From assembly GCA_947179155.2 (NCBI GenBank), contig OX359264.1, positions 191,001 through 255,000 of the forward strand: a stretch of 64,000 nt of DNA. The letters run 5' to 3'. Positions within the stretch are counted from its first letter, which is position 1. Each line of letters starts with the position of its first letter. Source of the stretch: Hedera helix. Taxonomy: Eukaryota; Streptophyta; Magnoliopsida; Apiales; Araliaceae. This document shows positions 35,172 to 48,300 of the stretch, one piece after another. Position numbers and translations under genes: made by a program. Below the pieces are notes generated by a model. That model did no database searches. It saw nothing but the letters and a program-made list of their open reading frames with translations, and was not told where the DNA came from.

Positions 35172-36100
35172 TGGTGTGCTATCGTAGGCACCCAAAAATA
35201 AAATCTTAGTTTGAAAAAATATTATTGTAGCAGTGCAAGTAAGAGTCGATCCCATAGAGAATGATTAATTTAATTTTATGTTTTTGTAAACCAAAATTGG
35301 GGGGTTTTTAATTAAAAAAATAATTTAAATAAAATTAACTAAAATAAATAAATATGCAAGTAATTTAATGAAATAAATAAAAAGAAAAAACCTTGGTTTA
35401 AGTTAACATCCACCATCAAGAATTTACAACTGATCATTGATGTAAGTATAAATCAATTAATATTTTAAATATTCACCATAAGAATAATTACCTACAGGGG
35501 GAATAATTTTTCTCCTATCTCCTTAATTTTAGTTAAGTAGAACCACTTGGTCTAAATACCCTTACTACTAAAACCTCCGACACTTGCTAAAGATTTAATT
35601 TAATAACATCTTTAAGAATTAGAAAGATCCTTGAACTAAACAACACAAGGCACTCATTTGCATCTAATTTAGACGAACATTCATTCTAAGATATAATAAT
35701 CTTTTGATTTGAAAAACAATTATTAATCTTAGTTGCTTCACAAACAACAGTAGATTAATGCGAATAATAAACTAGTATGCATCATAGCAATCAAATGAAT
35801 TAATCATAAAATTAAACACAAAATAATATCTAATACTCAAAATATAAATTGAACAATAAAAACCAATTAGATCTCACAGTGCATAATTCCGATGGCTTCC
35901 GCTAATTTAAACCAAGAACAAGAATTTAGCTACTAATAATAAAAGAAGAATTAAAAATCTATGTACAAGAGAATTTTTTTAATTCTATCTCAAGTCCTCT
36001 ATTTATAGGCTACATAACCTTCCTAACCCTAATAGGAATTAGATTACAAATTATTAATTAAAATCTGATTTTAATTCCTATTCCAAATTAGTATCGGAAC
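35172..36100 (-). mobile_element. Truncated LTR, copy 2 of the 1.55-kb family
   Basis: It starts TGGTGTGCTATCGTAGGCACCC, almost as at 56834. It runs in parallel with that copy through 'agagtcgatccca(c/t)agagaatgatt', 'accatcaagaatttacaactgatca' and the minus-strand TATA box ('ctctatttataggc', ~35999). Similarity fades near 36100; the GC-rich island and the AACCCTATCA end are missing. Confidence 0.75.
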
Positions 36101-37205
36101 AAATAATAATCCTTTAAATTAATTATGGAACCCCACTAAATATAGTAATGCCAGAATCATCTCAGATTACAATTATTTATAAATAATTATATGATTATTA
36201 TTACGATTTCAGTTGACTGATAGAGTGATAAGTTGATTTTCTGTGAGGATAAACCGATGGATGGCGAAGCCTCATCATCTTATTACTTCAGTAACTTTTA
36301 TTTTTTATTTTGTGCATATGAGCATGTTTGACGCTTTTTATTATATTTGCCCAATTTGTCTACTATCGCCTAACCACTTGAGCAACCCGTCAATTCTTAT
36401 TTAATTAGCTTTTGTCTTTCCTATCAATTGTTTGTTATTTGCATCTAGTTTTGGTCTTCCATAAGATGTGGAACGTAATGACGGTCGCATCTTGGTCCCA
36501 AACCCAAACCATTTTATGGATGTTTAAAGTATCAGAAGGGGTTCCATATATGAGTAATTAAAAAAAAAGTAGTAGATGCTAGCGGGATTAGTTGATTAAG
36601 ATTTTAGAAAGAGATTTTGATAAATTTGTATTTGAAATTTGACCAATGGCATCGTCATCCTTAGTTGGACACCCTTGTCATTTGAATTTCTTATTAGCAA
36701 GCAAACAAATAAACTGTCGAATAAGATTTATACCACCAATGTTGTAAGAAATCATGATTGATGAGTGCAACTACTTCATCTTTCTTTAATCAAATCAGTT
36801 TTTATTTATTTGTGACACTTTTAAGTTGGTCGAATTTAGAAGAGTGCTCAACTAATAGATATGTATACTCGTATCTTATATTGCTAGCTCGATCATGATT
36901 GTACTATTAGCATTATAACTGTGAAGAGCTTTTGGTGGCATAACATTACATCAACACCTTAAGTTATTCCAAATTGACTGTAAAGCTATATTCTTGAAAG
37001 AATTACCCAATATCTATTGTTATATGTAGTATTTGGATTACTTTGGTTATTGCAACATTTTTTCTGAATCGGTACAGATTTGATGTTTCCTTGAAGGTTT
37101 AATCCATAAGTAAACATTATTTCTTCATATATCCTTTTCTTGTATGTTTCGTTATTCAAAATTTATTTATTATAGTTTCTTAATTAGTAATTGTGTCCAT
37201 TTCAG
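36101..37205. other. Probable intron sequence of the host gene
   Basis: AT/T-rich, no ORF. By position it should be intronic to the gene whose exon starts at 37206. A 19-bp exon-like piece at 37080-37098 was considered, but its phase does not fit the next exon. Confidence 0.35.
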
Positions 37206-37268
37206 GGGCTTTAATGATTCTAGCAGAGTTAGCAAAAACATCTTGTTGCTTCCCCCACCCCTTAGCAA
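37206..37268 (+). CDS. Internal exon of an unidentified host gene
   Basis: A good acceptor (tgtgtccatttcag) and donor (AA|GTATGT) frame 63 nt. In the frame that continues downstream it reads GFNDSSRVSKNILLLPPPLS plus two bases. The exon leaves AA, which joins to T at 59124. A Leu/Pro-rich run (NILLLPPPLS) is the only salient feature. Its intron contains the entire 21.7-kb nested retrotransposon, inserted 88 bp behind the donor. Upstream exons are not identified; they would lie further left, beyond the transposon debris. I do not recognise the protein. Confidence 0.5.
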
Positions 37269-37920
37269 GTATGTCAGCATGTAATTATACAGGGTAACCT
37301 TTAAATTCAATGTTGGACTTTGTTTGGTTGATGATGTTGTTAGCTTATGTCAATGTTGTTTGGAATATGCATGTGAATGACATTTCTCAATTATAAGATT
37401 TGATGATGTGTTTTAAAAGACAAATGAATTAATATGCAAATATGTCTGCATTGATGAAAGATGTAAAGTCCTTAATAGTTAATAGACATTATGTTCTAAG
37501 GACTTAGATTGACAAGATCAAATCTGTTAAGTTGATCTCATATGAGTTAATAGCATTGTACAGTCCTTCAAAAGATCACTATGTACAAGGACTATATATA
37601 GAAAGATCAAACTTGTTAGGCTGATCTTAAAATGTAATAGATATGCCTGATCGATCAAAAGGAACAGCAATCTGGCAAGAGAGTTAAAGCAAGAATCGTT
37701 GACTACACTCGATCGTAGGGTCTGCAAGTCATCAGCATAACCAGTCATACGCTCATATTTCCAAAGCAGAATCATAGAGTGTTTACTTAAAGATCATCAG
37801 TATGAAGACCCTGAATGACCGGCAAGCAAACAGAAGATCCAAGCACCAACTCCATCAGCAAGACTGATTGAGAAGTGAAGTGTCATTCAGATAGAAGTCT
37901 TATGAAATCACTCAAAGGAA

Positions 37921-38079
37921 GATCGTAGAGTCTCCTAGGAAGATCGTAGAGTCTGCCTGGTAAACGCAGAATAAGGCTCGAAAAATCGTAGAGTCCTCTC
38001 GGCAGATCGTAGAGTTGTCTCGGCATCGTAGAGCTGACTCTCGGGATCGTAGAGTCCATATAGACAGTCACTCTACGAT
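37921..38079 (+). repeat. 21-bp minisatellite of the GATCGTAGAGTC motif with terminal inverted copy
   Basis: Motif starts lie at 37921, 37942, 37984, 38005, ~38024 and 38045, spaced ~21 bp (or 42). An inverted copy ACTCTACGAT at 38070-38079 could pair with 38046-38055. The 3' LTR equivalent (from 54819) has one extra 21-bp unit. Confidence 0.9.
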
Positions 38080-39380
38080 TCTCCTAATCTTGTCTACGAA
38101 CCAAGCAGAGTCAAAGTTCAGAATCATGACAGCAATACTCATAAAGATTATTCAGTAGGCTGTCCTTGGGCTGATAAACAAACTGAATGAAGATCTCGTA
38201 CATCTACAGCATCTAGTCTGAACTGAGATCACAGAGCAATTCAAATCATAACTCTACAATTACACTACGACTTACACCACAAGTCAGATAAGTCGTGAAA
38301 TGATAAAGCAAGTTCAGATGTACAACGTTCAAAGCAATCAAGCTGAAGACATTCAAATGCTACCTGTCATAAACAGCCTTTGATTGTACAACAGAGAATG
38401 AAACTAAAAGGTCGTAGAGCAGTCCTCTACAATAAAGATCTGGCACCTGAAGGTTCATAGAGCAGTCTTCCATGACATATAGAATCAAGCAGTTTGAGCA
38501 AGCCTGAAGTTCATAGAGCAATCCTCTATGATAAGAAATCATCTGTTAAAGCTTAAACCAGATCACAGACTTATGCTCTATATACATAAAGCACAATGAA
38601 GATCACGAAGCATGTGAAGCATATTGTCAGGACAACAAGACTTGGATAAAATCGTAGAGTCAATTACTCTCTGATCTACACAGAAGCCTACGACAGACAA
38701 GATCGTTGAGCTGCATAGCAGAACCAGCAGATGACTCAACGATCAGAAGCAAGAAACTACAACTGGATTGATCGTTGAGTACTTAAGTGCCAACTAGGAT
38801 TGAAGACTTCTAAGCACTTAAGACAGTAGTCTCAAAATGAGTTGCTAATTACTTCAGAAACAACCACGTCAACACTTCTAAGGCATCTGCTATAGAAGAA
38901 GTCAGAAATGTCAGAATACTGACTTATGCGTGCTGAGTGTCAGAGCAAAGACTTCTAGTATCATGCATCAGGCTCAAGAAATCAGAAGACTGTGTCTCAA
39001 CGATCATATTCTTTAAAAGACCTGTCCACTCTATGAAGACTGGGAAGAACACGAGACTGACATCTCTACAGTGATAAAGAAGACAAGTCAACAAGTCAGA
39101 GCCTGCAGAGCAGCTGATTCTTAAAGTCAAGGAAAACGTTTATTGATGAATCAGAAGATTAACTAGCAAAGAATATAATAATCTTTGATGAACAACTCTG
39201 AGAGAGCAACGGCTAAAGTCAGAGAAAGTTGAGCTACAGGTCAATATATCAGAACATGTCAGAAAAGGGAAAAGCACTGACACAAGTGGCAAGAAAGTCA
39301 AACATCGAAGATATTTAAGATCTGCAAAAAGCCAAAGGAAACCAACGGGATTTATCTCAACGGTAAAATATGCTCAGAGA

Positions 39381-39386
39381 TATAAA
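39381..39386 (+). promoter_or_regulatory. TATA box of the 5' LTR
   Basis: GAGATATAAAGGCAT, the only good plus-strand TATA element in the latter half of the LTR; an identical copy is at 56300-56305 in the 3' LTR. Confidence 0.6.
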
Positions 39387-40539
39387 GGCATACATAACAA
39401 ACAGAAGAGGTTGGTTGTTGAAGTTGTTGAAAGAAATACACGAGAGAAATGATGATAGACAACAACCGATCGTAGAGTGAAACAGAAAATGAATATACTG
39501 AAGGACTCTACGATCCATCAGAACAAAAACACTGAATTGAGAGAAACATAGAGATGTATAACTCTATTACAAGAGAAGTGTTCAGAGCTAATAGGCACAT
39601 GGAAGAGAGAAGCTTAAACGCCAACTTGATACATACATGGTAGCAACTGAGTACGAAAAGGAAGGAGCATCACAGTCATCTCAGAAGCCCATCTCGAGAA
39701 GCAACAAACTGTCTATGATAAGAAGGAACAACTGAGTATCAAAAAGAAGAAGCATCACAGTCATCTCAGGAGTTCATCTCGAGGAGCTATCAAGTACCAA
39801 AGGAGCTGAAGTACAAAAGCCTAGCAACACATTTGGTGATCTTGAGTAGTTGCTGAATATCAGAAAGAATGAGAATATCAACGACAAACATCAACAGCAT
39901 TCAATGATGGATCATAAGCAGCTGCTAAGTACCAGAAGATAAAGAAGATCAAAGTTCATCTTAGCAGCACAACTCAACGAACATCCAACACACAAAAGAG
40001 GGTCAAAGGATCCTTGCCCGAATGGCTAAAATGAAATCAAGTCTGCTGGACTTGTTGAGTACCAAAGGGTACAAGAGATTCTAAGTCTGCTGGACTTAGT
40101 CTACAATCCAAAGCTGCTAGCTTTGATGAGGGCAAGAGTGTCCTAGTCTTAATGTGACTAAAGGAACCAAAGCTGCTAGCTTTGATGAGGGCGAGAGTGT
40201 CCTAGTCCAGAGGACTAAATCTTAGTGGATTTCCTACTGTCAAGTAGAAGAGTGGAGTAGGAGTTATTCAGTCTCCGAACCACTATAAATCTCTTGTGTC
40301 ATTTACTTTATGTCTTTTATATTCTGCACAACATCTGCTTCCACCCATACTAGTTTAACACACTAAAATGAAATGGCTCATATTTCTTTAAGGGGTTTGT
40401 TAAAAGTAAAATCCGCTGTGCTTGAATTGATTTTATCATTCATAACTAGTATGCTTTCGTTACAAAAGTAAAAAGTTTTTTAGAGATCTATTCAACCCCC
40501 CCTTTCTAGATCTCTATTGTGTCCACGGGAACTAACAGT

Positions 40540-40551
40540 TGGTATCAGAGC
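40540..40551 (+). other. Primer binding site (initiator Met tRNA)
   Basis: TGGTATCAGAGC, complementary to the 3' end of plant initiator tRNA-Met, lies two bases after the 5' LTR end (AACA/gt). Confidence 0.9.
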
Positions 40552-43019
40552 AGGTTCTCACAAATATGTTAAAGCCTACGCTTTGAGTTGATCCATGACA
40601 CAAATTTAAATTAGTGTTAAATCTCGGTATTGGGTATAAAAGACAAAATGAATTTAATCTCACCAGTTGAAAATTGTTTGTGAAGGGAATCCAATGAATA
40701 AGCTGCCTAAGGCCATCCATGCTTAACCATGTGCTTAAAAGAATTATCTTCTTCAGTCAAATTGAGCTAAGGGAAATCAGTAGAGTAATGGAGGAAGAAT
40801 ACAGATGCAGCAAGAAACCTGAGCTATATGAAGAAATCTATAGTGTCACAAATGAAAACCGGAAGGACTGCAAATCATTGTAATAACAGCTATGCTTCAT
40901 CAAAATCAGATCCACTGGTTGTCAAGTAATTGACGACAGTGAGGTATGTTATCCTATCTCCTCCAAGTACTGAAGTTATCAATTATTGTATTGCATGACA
41001 GGTTATCTTCTATCCTCATTTCTCAGAATCTTGTAAAAGGATCATTATCCTTCTAAATACTCTCGTTAAACCATGACATATCTTTTAATTAAATATTACT
41101 TGTACTCATGTAAGAGCGTTCTCAATTGATAAAGAAAAATGAGTACTAAGATTGAATTTAACCTTCTAAATTGAGGAAAACTTGAAAATTTATTTTTAGC
41201 TATACTCACTTCTTTACATTAACTCTGTTTCTTTCAAAATCCAAAGAGGTAGCCTTGATTGGTATTTATCCTACCTTAACTTTTTTTAGAGTTACTTTCG
41301 ATTTGGTTTTAATCTGAGTTCTTGATAAATCGTAGAGTATGATCATATCTATTGTTGCACTCTGAAGGATCGTAGAGACTGATCAACTCTACGAGCCATT
41401 GAAGCACAACACATAGAACTGATCATCACTCCACTAAAGTTCAAAAATTCAGTACTTCATGAAAAGTGATTTGTCAATCTTAAACCTCTCACACACATAC
41501 TCATTTAGCATAAAATAACTGGCATCATTCATTCACTACTATGCACATTGAGTTTTTAAAATATGACAATGTTAGATACTTAAAGTTACTAACCTCTCAG
41601 GACCCAAATAAGTGTGGGTACCAAATTATAAAATTTAACCTGCAGGTGTCTTGACTGATCCAAAGACCACTCAAAAAGGAACAAGATTAAAGAGAAATTC
41701 AAGGACAAGGGTATCATCAAAGTGCAAATCAACTCTACTATCACCGAAAGCTGAGAATACAAAGCCTACGTTCATAGTGTCAGAAAAAGGGATTTTAGCA
41801 AAGTCATTTATGAGGAAAACTCTTTATAAATCCATTGATGGAGAATCAAATCATAAGGAGGCAGTATCAAGTATGGAGAAGCAACATTCTGTCAAGCTTC
41901 GCAATGCACAGGGCAATGTCTAACAATGTCAGACCAACTCTACGATCACAGCACCAATCAAAGAATCGTAGAATAGACAGTACTAAGGAAAGTACTCTAC
42001 GAACCTAAGATAAAGAGTCACTGAAAGACAAGTTATCTCAGAGATGGAAGTTGACCATGGGGGAGCGATAGTCAGCTAAGCTCAACAAAAAGTGAAGAAG
42101 TTATCAGAACCTATTAAATCTTCATCTCCAAATCTAAGAGTCTCTAAACTCTATGTTTGATAACCTGTTCAGCCATAATTACTCGAAGTCATAGAGTCAC
42201 TATGATCAACGACTAGATCGTAGAATATAATATGTCTACAATCACACTCCACATAAATCACCCTTTCATTGAACCTTTCACATCCTCTTACCAGCTCACA
42301 GTTCATGTCATATAGTGATTAACATTCCCTCTTTCATATCAAAGCAGTCTTTTCTCAGATAAAGCGCCTCAGAGACAAACCAAGTCCTAAGTTTCAAACT
42401 AAGAGGCATGCCCTCTCTGAGCTTCCTGAACTCTGCCAAAAGACTGAGCGTATTACATCACCTGTATTCCTAAGGGAAATTTTCTCCAACCAAAGTCGTT
42501 ATTCGTCAAGGAATGATCCACCGGCTGTTTATACAAAAGAAGAAAACTGTGCAAAGAAATCTCAAGCATTCTGCATTGGTGGCCAAAAAGTCTTTTCTAA
42601 GGATAATCGTAGAGTGAAGAGCAAGTCACTCTACGAACTGACCAAGGTGTCTGTCAAACAGGGAAGTAAGGTTCACACTCTCCAAACTCAACTGAGTCAG
42701 TTATGCATCAGTTACAATAAATGCAAAAGTGAAGGCCACGTCCTGCAAATGAATATCCTACACGTGTCTTCTACAAAACTTACGAGGGAACTGACATAAA
42801 CCAAAATTTTCAAACTGACGATTGTCCTTTCCCATCAGTTATCAGTATCCATTTCTCAAAACCGTAAAAACTCATCCTGTTCCAAAACCATTGTTGAAAC
42901 CCAGAAAATCTTCAAACCCTAAACACAAAAAACCCCTGATATCTATACATCTCGATCACACTCTTGTCATTTTCTGAAATCGTCATTTGACCAAACACTC
43001 TTTGTACAAAACCATTGAT
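40552..43019 (+). other. Leader of the large element with hairpin motifs and a gag/pol linker relic
   Basis: No intact gene. 41597-41660 reads 'SGPK-stop-VWVPNYKI-stop-PAGVLT', like the 'GPK.VWVPK' linker preceding protease in SIRE/Tork copia polyproteins. The following 41651-41923 frame is probably its decayed continuation. GATCGTAGAGT-type motifs, alone or as inverted pairs, occur near 41331, 41368-41394, 41938, 41966-42002, 42215 and 42607-42636. The last is a perfect 11-bp stem with an 8-nt loop. Confidence 0.6.
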
Positions 43020-43771
43020 ATGGAAAACTGTCAAGTTGTTTCTGGCATCCAACTCGGCTTTGATAAGTTTGAGTCCTCTGAAAAGAAATTCAAGGAAATT
43101 CTTACAATAGTGCAGGAAGCTGGTTTCTCAGATTGTTTGGGGGCAAACACCAAGGTCTACTCTGTTCTGGTAAAAGAGTTCTATCGGAACGCAGTTGTAA
43201 ACAATGATGAGTTAATTTCAAGAGTTAGAGGAGAAAGACTCAAAATAGATGATACCGAAATCAACAAGTGTCTGGGAATTACTGTTGGAGATCTATCATC
43301 ACTTGAAGACATAGATACAGTTGAAGGAATAAGGAGGATGGGTTATGTAAAGAAAACTCAACTAAAGAGTATGAAGAAAAAGGAGTTTCCAGAAGAGTTC
43401 GAGTTCCTGGCCGAGATAGTAGGCAAATGTATCCTATGCAAAGACACCGCTCATGACACTGTAAGTGATCCTCAACTAAGAATCATGTCTGCTATTGTCA
43501 TGAGGAAGAACATAAACTTTGGTGCCATACTATTTGACTTGTTAGTCAAGGAGGTTGAGAAAATAAAGGCTCCTGGGAAGCCAATCTCAAAAGTATTCTA
43601 TGGACGATTTTTAAGTATCATACTGAAGCGGAAACTGCAAGATAAAATTAGGGATGATGAGGGGAAGGCTTTGAATGTCCACAAAATTATGTCTCCTAAA
43701 CTGTTTGACAACTGGAAGAAGAATCCCATGGAAAATAAGAGGTTAAGGATGACTAGCAGCAACAAGAAAGA

Positions 43772-45314
43772 TGTTAGGGTTTCGACACAGTGAAAGCAGC
43801 GGAATTTAAAATTTTTTCCAAAACCCTAAGATAGGATCCATGCGAAAACAGATTAATCAGAGGTTTAGATTATTTTACCGATTATCTGAGATGTTGAGAA
43901 GACGATGGAATTCTGGAACGGTTTCGAATCTTCAACGCAATCCAGTGACTGCGTCTCTACGGTATCCACACGAACGCTCCGCGAATCGTCCCACGATCTG
44001 CAGCAAAAGGAATCGCAGTACTAGCCACCAAGATCAGGATTTCTAACCTATTTTTCTCTCTAGCCTCTTTCTGAAAGCTGCTAGGGTTTTAGTTTTTCCT
44101 TACGTGACTTTTTAGACTACTGATATATCATATATATAGTAGTTAATAGGAATTAACTAAAACCTAAAATAAATAGAAAAATAAAATCCGAATTTATATA
44201 TATTATATTTTAATTAAGTCTTACTTAATTAATATACATATATACAAATTATCCTATTAATTTAAATTCGTAATTTTTAAATACTATCAATCATATTGAC
44301 ATATTTAAAATACTTATAATTTAAATTAATTCCCTTTTAATTACGTTCTAAGTGTGTGACCCTATAGGTTATTATTATGTTGGTAATAATTTTAAAATCA
44401 TATTATAAAATTATAAACAGTGAGCGACATCTAGTAATGCATCACTGCTACCCAAATAATAATAAGATCGGTGATTCGATACAACCTTTTCGTGACCAAT
44501 GTTTCAATGTAATTTAATCCTTTTAACCTTATATCCTAGATTAAACTCGAGGCATGGAATGTGTCATACTCTTCATAATTTAATCTGAGTTTTCTTGATC
44601 AATGAGTAGACTATATGAAACAAATCAATATTTGAGCATGACCATGCATTTCATAGTCATACTCAATCAAGAGGCCTATGGATATCACCCCTAATATATA
44701 GGAGGGTTAAATTCCATCTAGATCACTCATATTCCTCACACGATTCATGATGTACCCAATAATCACCTTTATTGTCCACCCTATTAAAGGTGACATTTGA
44801 TGATATCAAAGTACACAAATTCTCTTGTAATAATATAGTGACTTCAGGTCGGAGGATCATTACGTCATTGTCACTATAAGAATTTCTTATGACACTTTGC
44901 ATAATGCTCCATGTAGAATTCTCATGGTGGGCCAGTCCAGTACATTGTTCTCTAACATGTACCTATGCATTGACTCAAATATCTCATATATTTATGACCA
45001 ATGAGATTTGGCCATCAGTCAATCCACATACTAATCTCAATGCATCATTGTTGTCCCATTAACAATGATACTCGACTAGGGACATTTAAGAGCAATGATA
45101 CTAATTATAATTATATAATCTCATGTTCAAGTCACATACTTAAAGCTATATAATTCGTATCATTATTCTAAGGGTTTTTTTTATTATGTTAACATTTATA
45201 TAACGCAGTAAATGAAATCATAATAAAATAATCCATTTATTCAATCAAATATAATATCAAAAAATGTTAAGCAATTACATCAAATAATTAGCCTCTAGGG
45301 CATATACTCTATCA
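43772..45314 (-). repeat. 3' LTR of the copia element
   Basis: Same length as the other LTR. It differs at its outer polymerase-distal end (plus strand TATCA instead of TAACA at 45310-45314). The small ORF at 43840-44046, present in both LTRs, is a by-product. Confidence 0.95.
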
Positions 45315-45325
45315 ATCTCCCACTT
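45315..45325 (-). other. Polypurine tract of the copia element
   Basis: On the minus strand AAGTGGGAGAT immediately precedes the 3' LTR. Confidence 0.75.
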
Positions 45326-45328
45326 GCA

Positions 45329-48300
45329 CTAGAGCCAATCACTCATGTATCTAATACCCATGGAACTAGTGTGACTTTCGTGCTTCTGCTGCGACAAAGC
45401 CTTGGTCAGTGGATCTGCAACATTATTATCTGTTGGCACTCTGCATATATGTACATCTCCTCTATTAATGATTTCACGGATGAGATGGTACCGCCTAAGT
45501 ATATGCTTGGATCGTTGGTGAGATCTGGGTTCCTTAGCCTGTGCAATGGCTCCATCATTATCACAGTATAACTCAACTGGATCAACAATGGTTGGAACAA
45601 CACCAAGTTCAGTGACGAACTTTTTAATCCATACAGCCTCCTTGGCTGCACTAGAAGCAGCAATATACTCAGCCTCTGTTGTAGAATCGGCTACTGTCTC
45701 TTGCTTCGAACTTTTCCAGCTAACAGCACCACCATTAACGCAAAACACAAAACCTGACTGAGACTTCTAATCATCACTGTCAGTCTGAAAACTAGCATCT
45801 GTGTAACCCTTTACTGCCAGTTTATCTTCACCTCCATATACCAAGAATGAATCCTTAGTCCTTTTCAGGTACTTGAGGATATTCTTGACTGCTGTCCAGT
45901 GACCTTCACCTGGATTCGACTGGTATCTGCTCGTCATGCTCAAAGCATACGAAACATCCGGACGAGTACATATCATTGCGTACATGATAGATCCAATTGC
46001 CGAAGCATAAGGGATCTTTCTCATACGCTCCTCATCATCTTGTGATTTAGGACATTGGGCCTTAGAGATCTTTACACCATGAGTCATGCGTAAGTGTCCT
46101 CTTTTTGCCTCTTGCATGCTGAATCGTTTCAGCACTTTATCAATATATGTACTTTGACTTAGGCCGAGCATTTTTCTCGATCTATCTCGATAGATCTTGA
46201 TACCTAAAATGTAGGTTGCATCGCCCAAATCTTTCATGGAGAAACATTTTCCTAACCATGTTTTTACAGTCTGTAAGGAAGGAACGTCATTCCCAATAAT
46301 TAATATGTCGTCTACATATAATACCAGGAATACAATCTGACTCCCACTAACCTTCTTATATACACAAGGTTCATCTTCATTTTTTATAAAGCCAAACTCT
46401 TTGACTGCTTCATCAAATCGAAGATTCCAACTCCGAGAGGCTTGCTTCAATCCATAAATGGATCGCTGCAGCTTACATACCTTTCTAGCATCCTTTGGAG
46501 TGACAAAACCCTCAGGTTGTGTCATGTACACATCCTCAAGGAGATTTCCATTAAGGAAAGCAGTTTTGACATCCATCTGCCAGATTTCGTAATCATAAAA
46601 GGCTGCAATAGTAAGTAAGATCCTGATGGATTTAACCATTGCCAATGGAGAGAAGGTTTCATCATAGTCAACACCTTGAACTTGTTTGAAACCTTTTGCT
46701 ACCAGTCGGCCTTTATAGGTTTGTACATTACCATCCATGTCGGTTTTCTTCTTGAAAACCCATTTGCACCCGATTGGTTTTACCCCTTCGGGTGGATCAA
46801 CCAAAGTCCATACTTGGTTAGTATACATGGAGTCCATCTCAGATTTCATGGCTTCAAGCCATCTCTCAGAATCTGGTCCATTCATAGCTTCTTGGTAGGA
46901 AGCAGGCTCATCCTGATCTATGAGCATCACGTCGCCGTTTTGAGTCACAAGAAATCCATAATATCTCTCAGGCTCTTGGCGTGTCCTACTAGATCTACGA
47001 ATGGCTTGTGTAATTTGAGCAGGTTCACTTTCCACAATATCTTGTGGTTCCTGCTCATGTTCCAACTCAGGTTCAATGATATTTTGTGGTTCACGAATTT
47101 CTTCGAGTTCTACTTTCCTCCCACTGTTTCCTTTAGAGACAAATTCTCTTTCTAGAAAAATACCAGTTCGAGCAACAACCACTTTGTTCTCAGAAGGTTT
47201 GTAGAAATAATACCCTTTTGTTTCCTTAGGGTATCCCACAAAATTACATTTGTCAGATTTGGGCCCGAGCTTGTCAGAAGCCAGACATTTTACAAACGCC
47301 TCGCAACCCCAAATCTTCATGAACGACATACTAGGACGTTTCCCAGTCCACATCTCATACGGTGTCTTTTGAACCGTCTTTGTAGGAACACGGTTAAGTG
47401 TGAATGCAGCTGTCTCTAGGGCATGACCCCAGAAGCTTATTGGAAGATATGCATGACTCATCATTGATCGTACCATGTCCAACAAGGTGCGATTTCTCCT
47501 CTCAGACACACCATTCCATTGTGGTGTTCCAGGTGGAGTGAGTTGTGATATAATACCACATTCCTTTAGAAGGTCATCAAAATCTTGGCTTAAGTATTCA
47601 CCACCTCGATCGGATCGAAGGGCTTTTATACTTTTGCCAAATTGGTTTTGAACTTCATTCTTGAATTCCTTGAACTTTTCTAAGGATTCGGATTTGTGTC
47701 TCATAAGATACACATATCCATATCTACTAAAGTCATCAGTAAATGTAATGAAGTAATAGAACCTACCTCTTGCTAATGAATTCATGGGTCCACATACATC
47801 ACTATGTATAAGTCCCAATATATCACTAGCTCGTTCACTGTGACCAGTGAAAGGGGCTTTAGTCATCTTACCTAATAAACAAGATTCACATTTCTCATAT
47901 GATTCAAAATCAAATGAATCCAAAAACCCATCTTTATGGAGTTTGGATATGCGTTTCTCATTTATATGGCCTAAACGACAGTGCCAGAGATATGTCGGAT
48001 TTGAATCATTTGATTTAAATCGTTTTGTATTTATGTTATAGATAGGCATCTCTAAAGCAAGAATATAAAGACCATTAAACAATTGTGCAACACCATAACA
48101 TATTTCATTTAAGTAAAACGAACAACTGTTGTTCTTTATTAAAAACGAAAAACCTTTCTTGTCCAAACAAGAAACAGAAATAATGTTTTTGCTCATAGCA
48201 GGCACAAAATAACAATCCTCTAATTCTAATACTAGCCCAGTGGGCAAAGATAAATGATAAGTTCCTACGGCTAGTGCAGCAACTTTTGCTCCATTCCCAA

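Larger units (their letters stand above)
37357..40537 (+). repeat. 5' LTR of the large element (3,181 bp)
   Basis: Matched along its length by 54255-56833 plus 58396-59019. Counting by eye gives roughly 30 substitutions (about 1%) plus one 21-bp repeat-unit difference and a C-run change. A TATA box (gagaTATAAAggc) at 39381-39386 marks the likely U3/R region. Conserved 'tctgctggacttag' and 'aagctgctagctttgatgag' duplications lie near 40040-40200. Confidence 0.93.

Noticed and set aside
36240..36300. ATGGATGGCGAAGC start-like sequence
   Set aside because: Frame closes after about a dozen codons and no homologous continuation is seen.
37080..37098. 19-bp candidate exon (acag ... gtttaa)
   Set aside because: Its only open phase would force a stop in the next exon.
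37883..38071. Minus-strand ORF of 62 codons with repeated 'RLYDLP' (also 54781-54990)
   Set aside because: Translation of the 21-bp minisatellite, whose length is a multiple of three; repeat-driven open frame, not a gene.
41651..41923. 90-codon ORF as an independent gene
   Set aside because: It opens on a non-ATG codon and follows a gag/pol linker relic with stops; better read as decayed polyprotein sequence.
43840..44046. 68-codon ORF repeated at 50894-51100
   Set aside because: Part of the copia LTRs; duplication reflects the LTR pair, not a gene family.
46676..47155. 159-codon plus-strand ORF
   Set aside because: Antisense shadow of the copia polyprotein; composition follows the opposite strand.
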